From Novosphingobium fluoreni (GTDB lineage: Bacteria; Pseudomonadota; Alphaproteobacteria; Sphingomonadales; Sphingomonadaceae): a DNA stretch of 64,000 bases. The stretch is from positions 33,049-97,048 of the forward strand of contig NZ_JACIDY010000009.1 in NCBI RefSeq assembly GCF_014196615.1, written 5' to 3'. Position numbers and translations under genes: made by a program. Within the stretch, counting starts at the first letter, position 1; each line of letters starts with the position of its first letter. Positions 63,315-64,000 of this stretch are shown here, piece after piece. The notes beneath the pieces were generated by a model. That model was not told the DNA's origin and did no database searches. It saw only the letters and a program-made list of their open reading frames with translations.

Positions 63315-63505
63315 GCTGGGGCACTCGTTCGGTACATGAGCGCCTCGAGCCGGTCGGCAATCCGGCGCCGCCGCTCGACCCCGGCCGTATCACCCGAGAG
63401 CGCCAAGGCGCGGATCCGCTCGGCGACGAAGCGGAGCGCGGCATCGCCGTACAGATTCTCGAGCGCGAGGGCTTCGGCCCAGCGGAATTGGTCCGGCGTC
63501 ATCAT
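63311..63505 (-). CDS. DUF6961-like small protein
   Basis: 64 residues (MMTPDQFRWAEALALENLYGDAALRFVAERIRALALSGDTAGVERRRRIADRL). Resembles the short DUF6961 helical proteins found singly on sphingomonad elements. Here its stop overlaps the start of the methyltransferase-HNH gene, so it is the first member of that operon. Role unknown. Confidence 0.78.
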   Translation of the reverse strand: MMTPDQFRWAEALALENLYGDAALRFVAERIRALALSGDTAGVERRRRIADRLEALMYRTSAPA

Positions 63506-63742
63506 TGCCGCGCCAAGCTATCAGATTCTCGGGCGCGCCAATAGCAGGCGTAACGGGGACCACCCGGTTAGCCTCACAATCAGAGTCTTCGATCCGCACA
63601 GGCAGATTAGCAGACGGTCGGCTGCTGGGGAGCGAAATTTGTTCTTTGAACGGCTTAGATGGGTCGAGGCCGGCAAAGGCGTCTACGCGCCCATTCCAGT
63701 CTTTCTGCCTGACGAGGCGAGACCCCGGGACCTGCCAACCGT

Positions 63743-64000
63743 TCATCCTGATGTGGAGGATACGCTCGACCTGGCGAAATGCGCGACAAGGAAATCGACG
63801 AACAGTCGGATCTTCAGGAATTTCGCGCGACCTGTCGGGAAGACGGCGTGCAGTTCCGGCGTGCGCCCGGCCCACCCATCCAGCACAGGGATAGCGCGGC
63901 CTTCATTGGCGATCGGCGCGACCAGCGCGTCGGTCGCCAGCATGAGCCCTCGGCCGGCCACCAGCGCCTCCAATAGCGCGGACGGGTCATCGGCGACCAT
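63743..64000 (-). CDS. LysR-family regulator C-terminus (cut by window end)
   Basis: The last 85 codons of a minus-strand gene whose start is past base 64000. ALVAGRGLMLATDALVAPIANEGRAIPVLDGW and ELHAVFPTGRAKFLKIRLFVDFLVAHF are the end of a LysR substrate-binding domain. The gap to the operon left of it (63506-63742) holds nothing I can support. Confidence 0.85.
   Translation of the reverse strand: MVADDPSALLEALVAGRGLMLATDALVAPIANEGRAIPVLDGWAGRTPELHAVFPTGRAKFLKIRLFVDFLVAHFARSSVSSTSG

Noticed and set aside
63506..63742. Plus-strand frame starting at 63505
   Set aside because: Translation is Arg/Ser-rich, crosses the LysR gene antisense and has no recognisable pattern.
33764..64000. Right-hand copy of the tRNA-Leu 3' end (attR)
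   Set aside because: Looked for the GTTCGAGTCCTC / TCTGGGCACCA block by eye and did not find it; absence is not proof.

Overview
The window looks like chromosome from a GC-rich alphaproteobacterium, most likely a sphingomonad (Sphingomonas, Sphingobium or Novosphingobium type). The grounds are gene content: an NDUFA9-like protein, a CHASE3 kinase beside an HWE-type kinase, Ti-plasmid-type TraA/TraC/TraD, and small DUF6771, DUF6118 and DUF6961-like proteins that are common in that group. tRNA genes carry an encoded CCA. Genus is an inference; no rRNA or other marker is present.

Bases 1-32,000 are ordinary chromosome. A giant Ig-repeat adhesin (cut by the left edge) is followed by its type I secretion machinery (TolC-like, ABC, HlyD-like; 9.9-14.6 kb). 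Then come a ferredoxin-NADP reductase, a glutamine amidotransferase and a three-gene signalling operon (CHASE3 kinase, single-domain receiver, receiver-HWE kinase). A tRNA-Leu(GAG), a zinc-ribbon membrane protein, ftsE-ftsX with a YdcF-like protein and a PlsC-like acyltransferase, a transglutaminase, the tyrC-hisC pair, metX-GNAT-metW, fdhD, a VOC protein, a GST and an NDUFA9-like protein follow.

At 32,221 a tRNA-Leu(CAG) is followed at once by a cluster of palindromes and a P4-type tyrosine integrase, so everything to its right is best read as an integrated element or stacked islands. The right attachment site was not seen. The first part (33.8-39.9 kb) holds hipBA, an OLD-family ATPase-nuclease and an HNH protein. 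The second (40.2-48.5 kb) is a mobilization module: ardC, a sigma-region-4 protein, an AlpA-type regulator, small secreted proteins, and divergent traD-traC / traA around a recognisable Q-type oriT. No type IV secretion genes are present, so the element would be mobilizable rather than self-transmissible on what is visible here.

The third part (48.7-63.5 kb) is a dense probable defence region. It has an HNH protein; a GNAT plus single-HKD phospholipase-D-like nuclease pair; divergently from these, a 1.3-kb-residue SMC/Rad50-like ATPase whose C-terminus looks like a LexA/S24 fold with altered catalytic residues; a complete type II CBASS operon (CD-NTase, Cap2, Cap3, two-TM SAVED effector); and, facing it, a tightly overlapped three-gene operon encoding a DUF6961-like protein, a methyltransferase-HNH fusion and an AlbA_2/Schlafen-type protein. 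That last operon and the SMC/S24-like ATPase are the best candidates for something undescribed. A LysR-family C-terminus is cut by the right edge.
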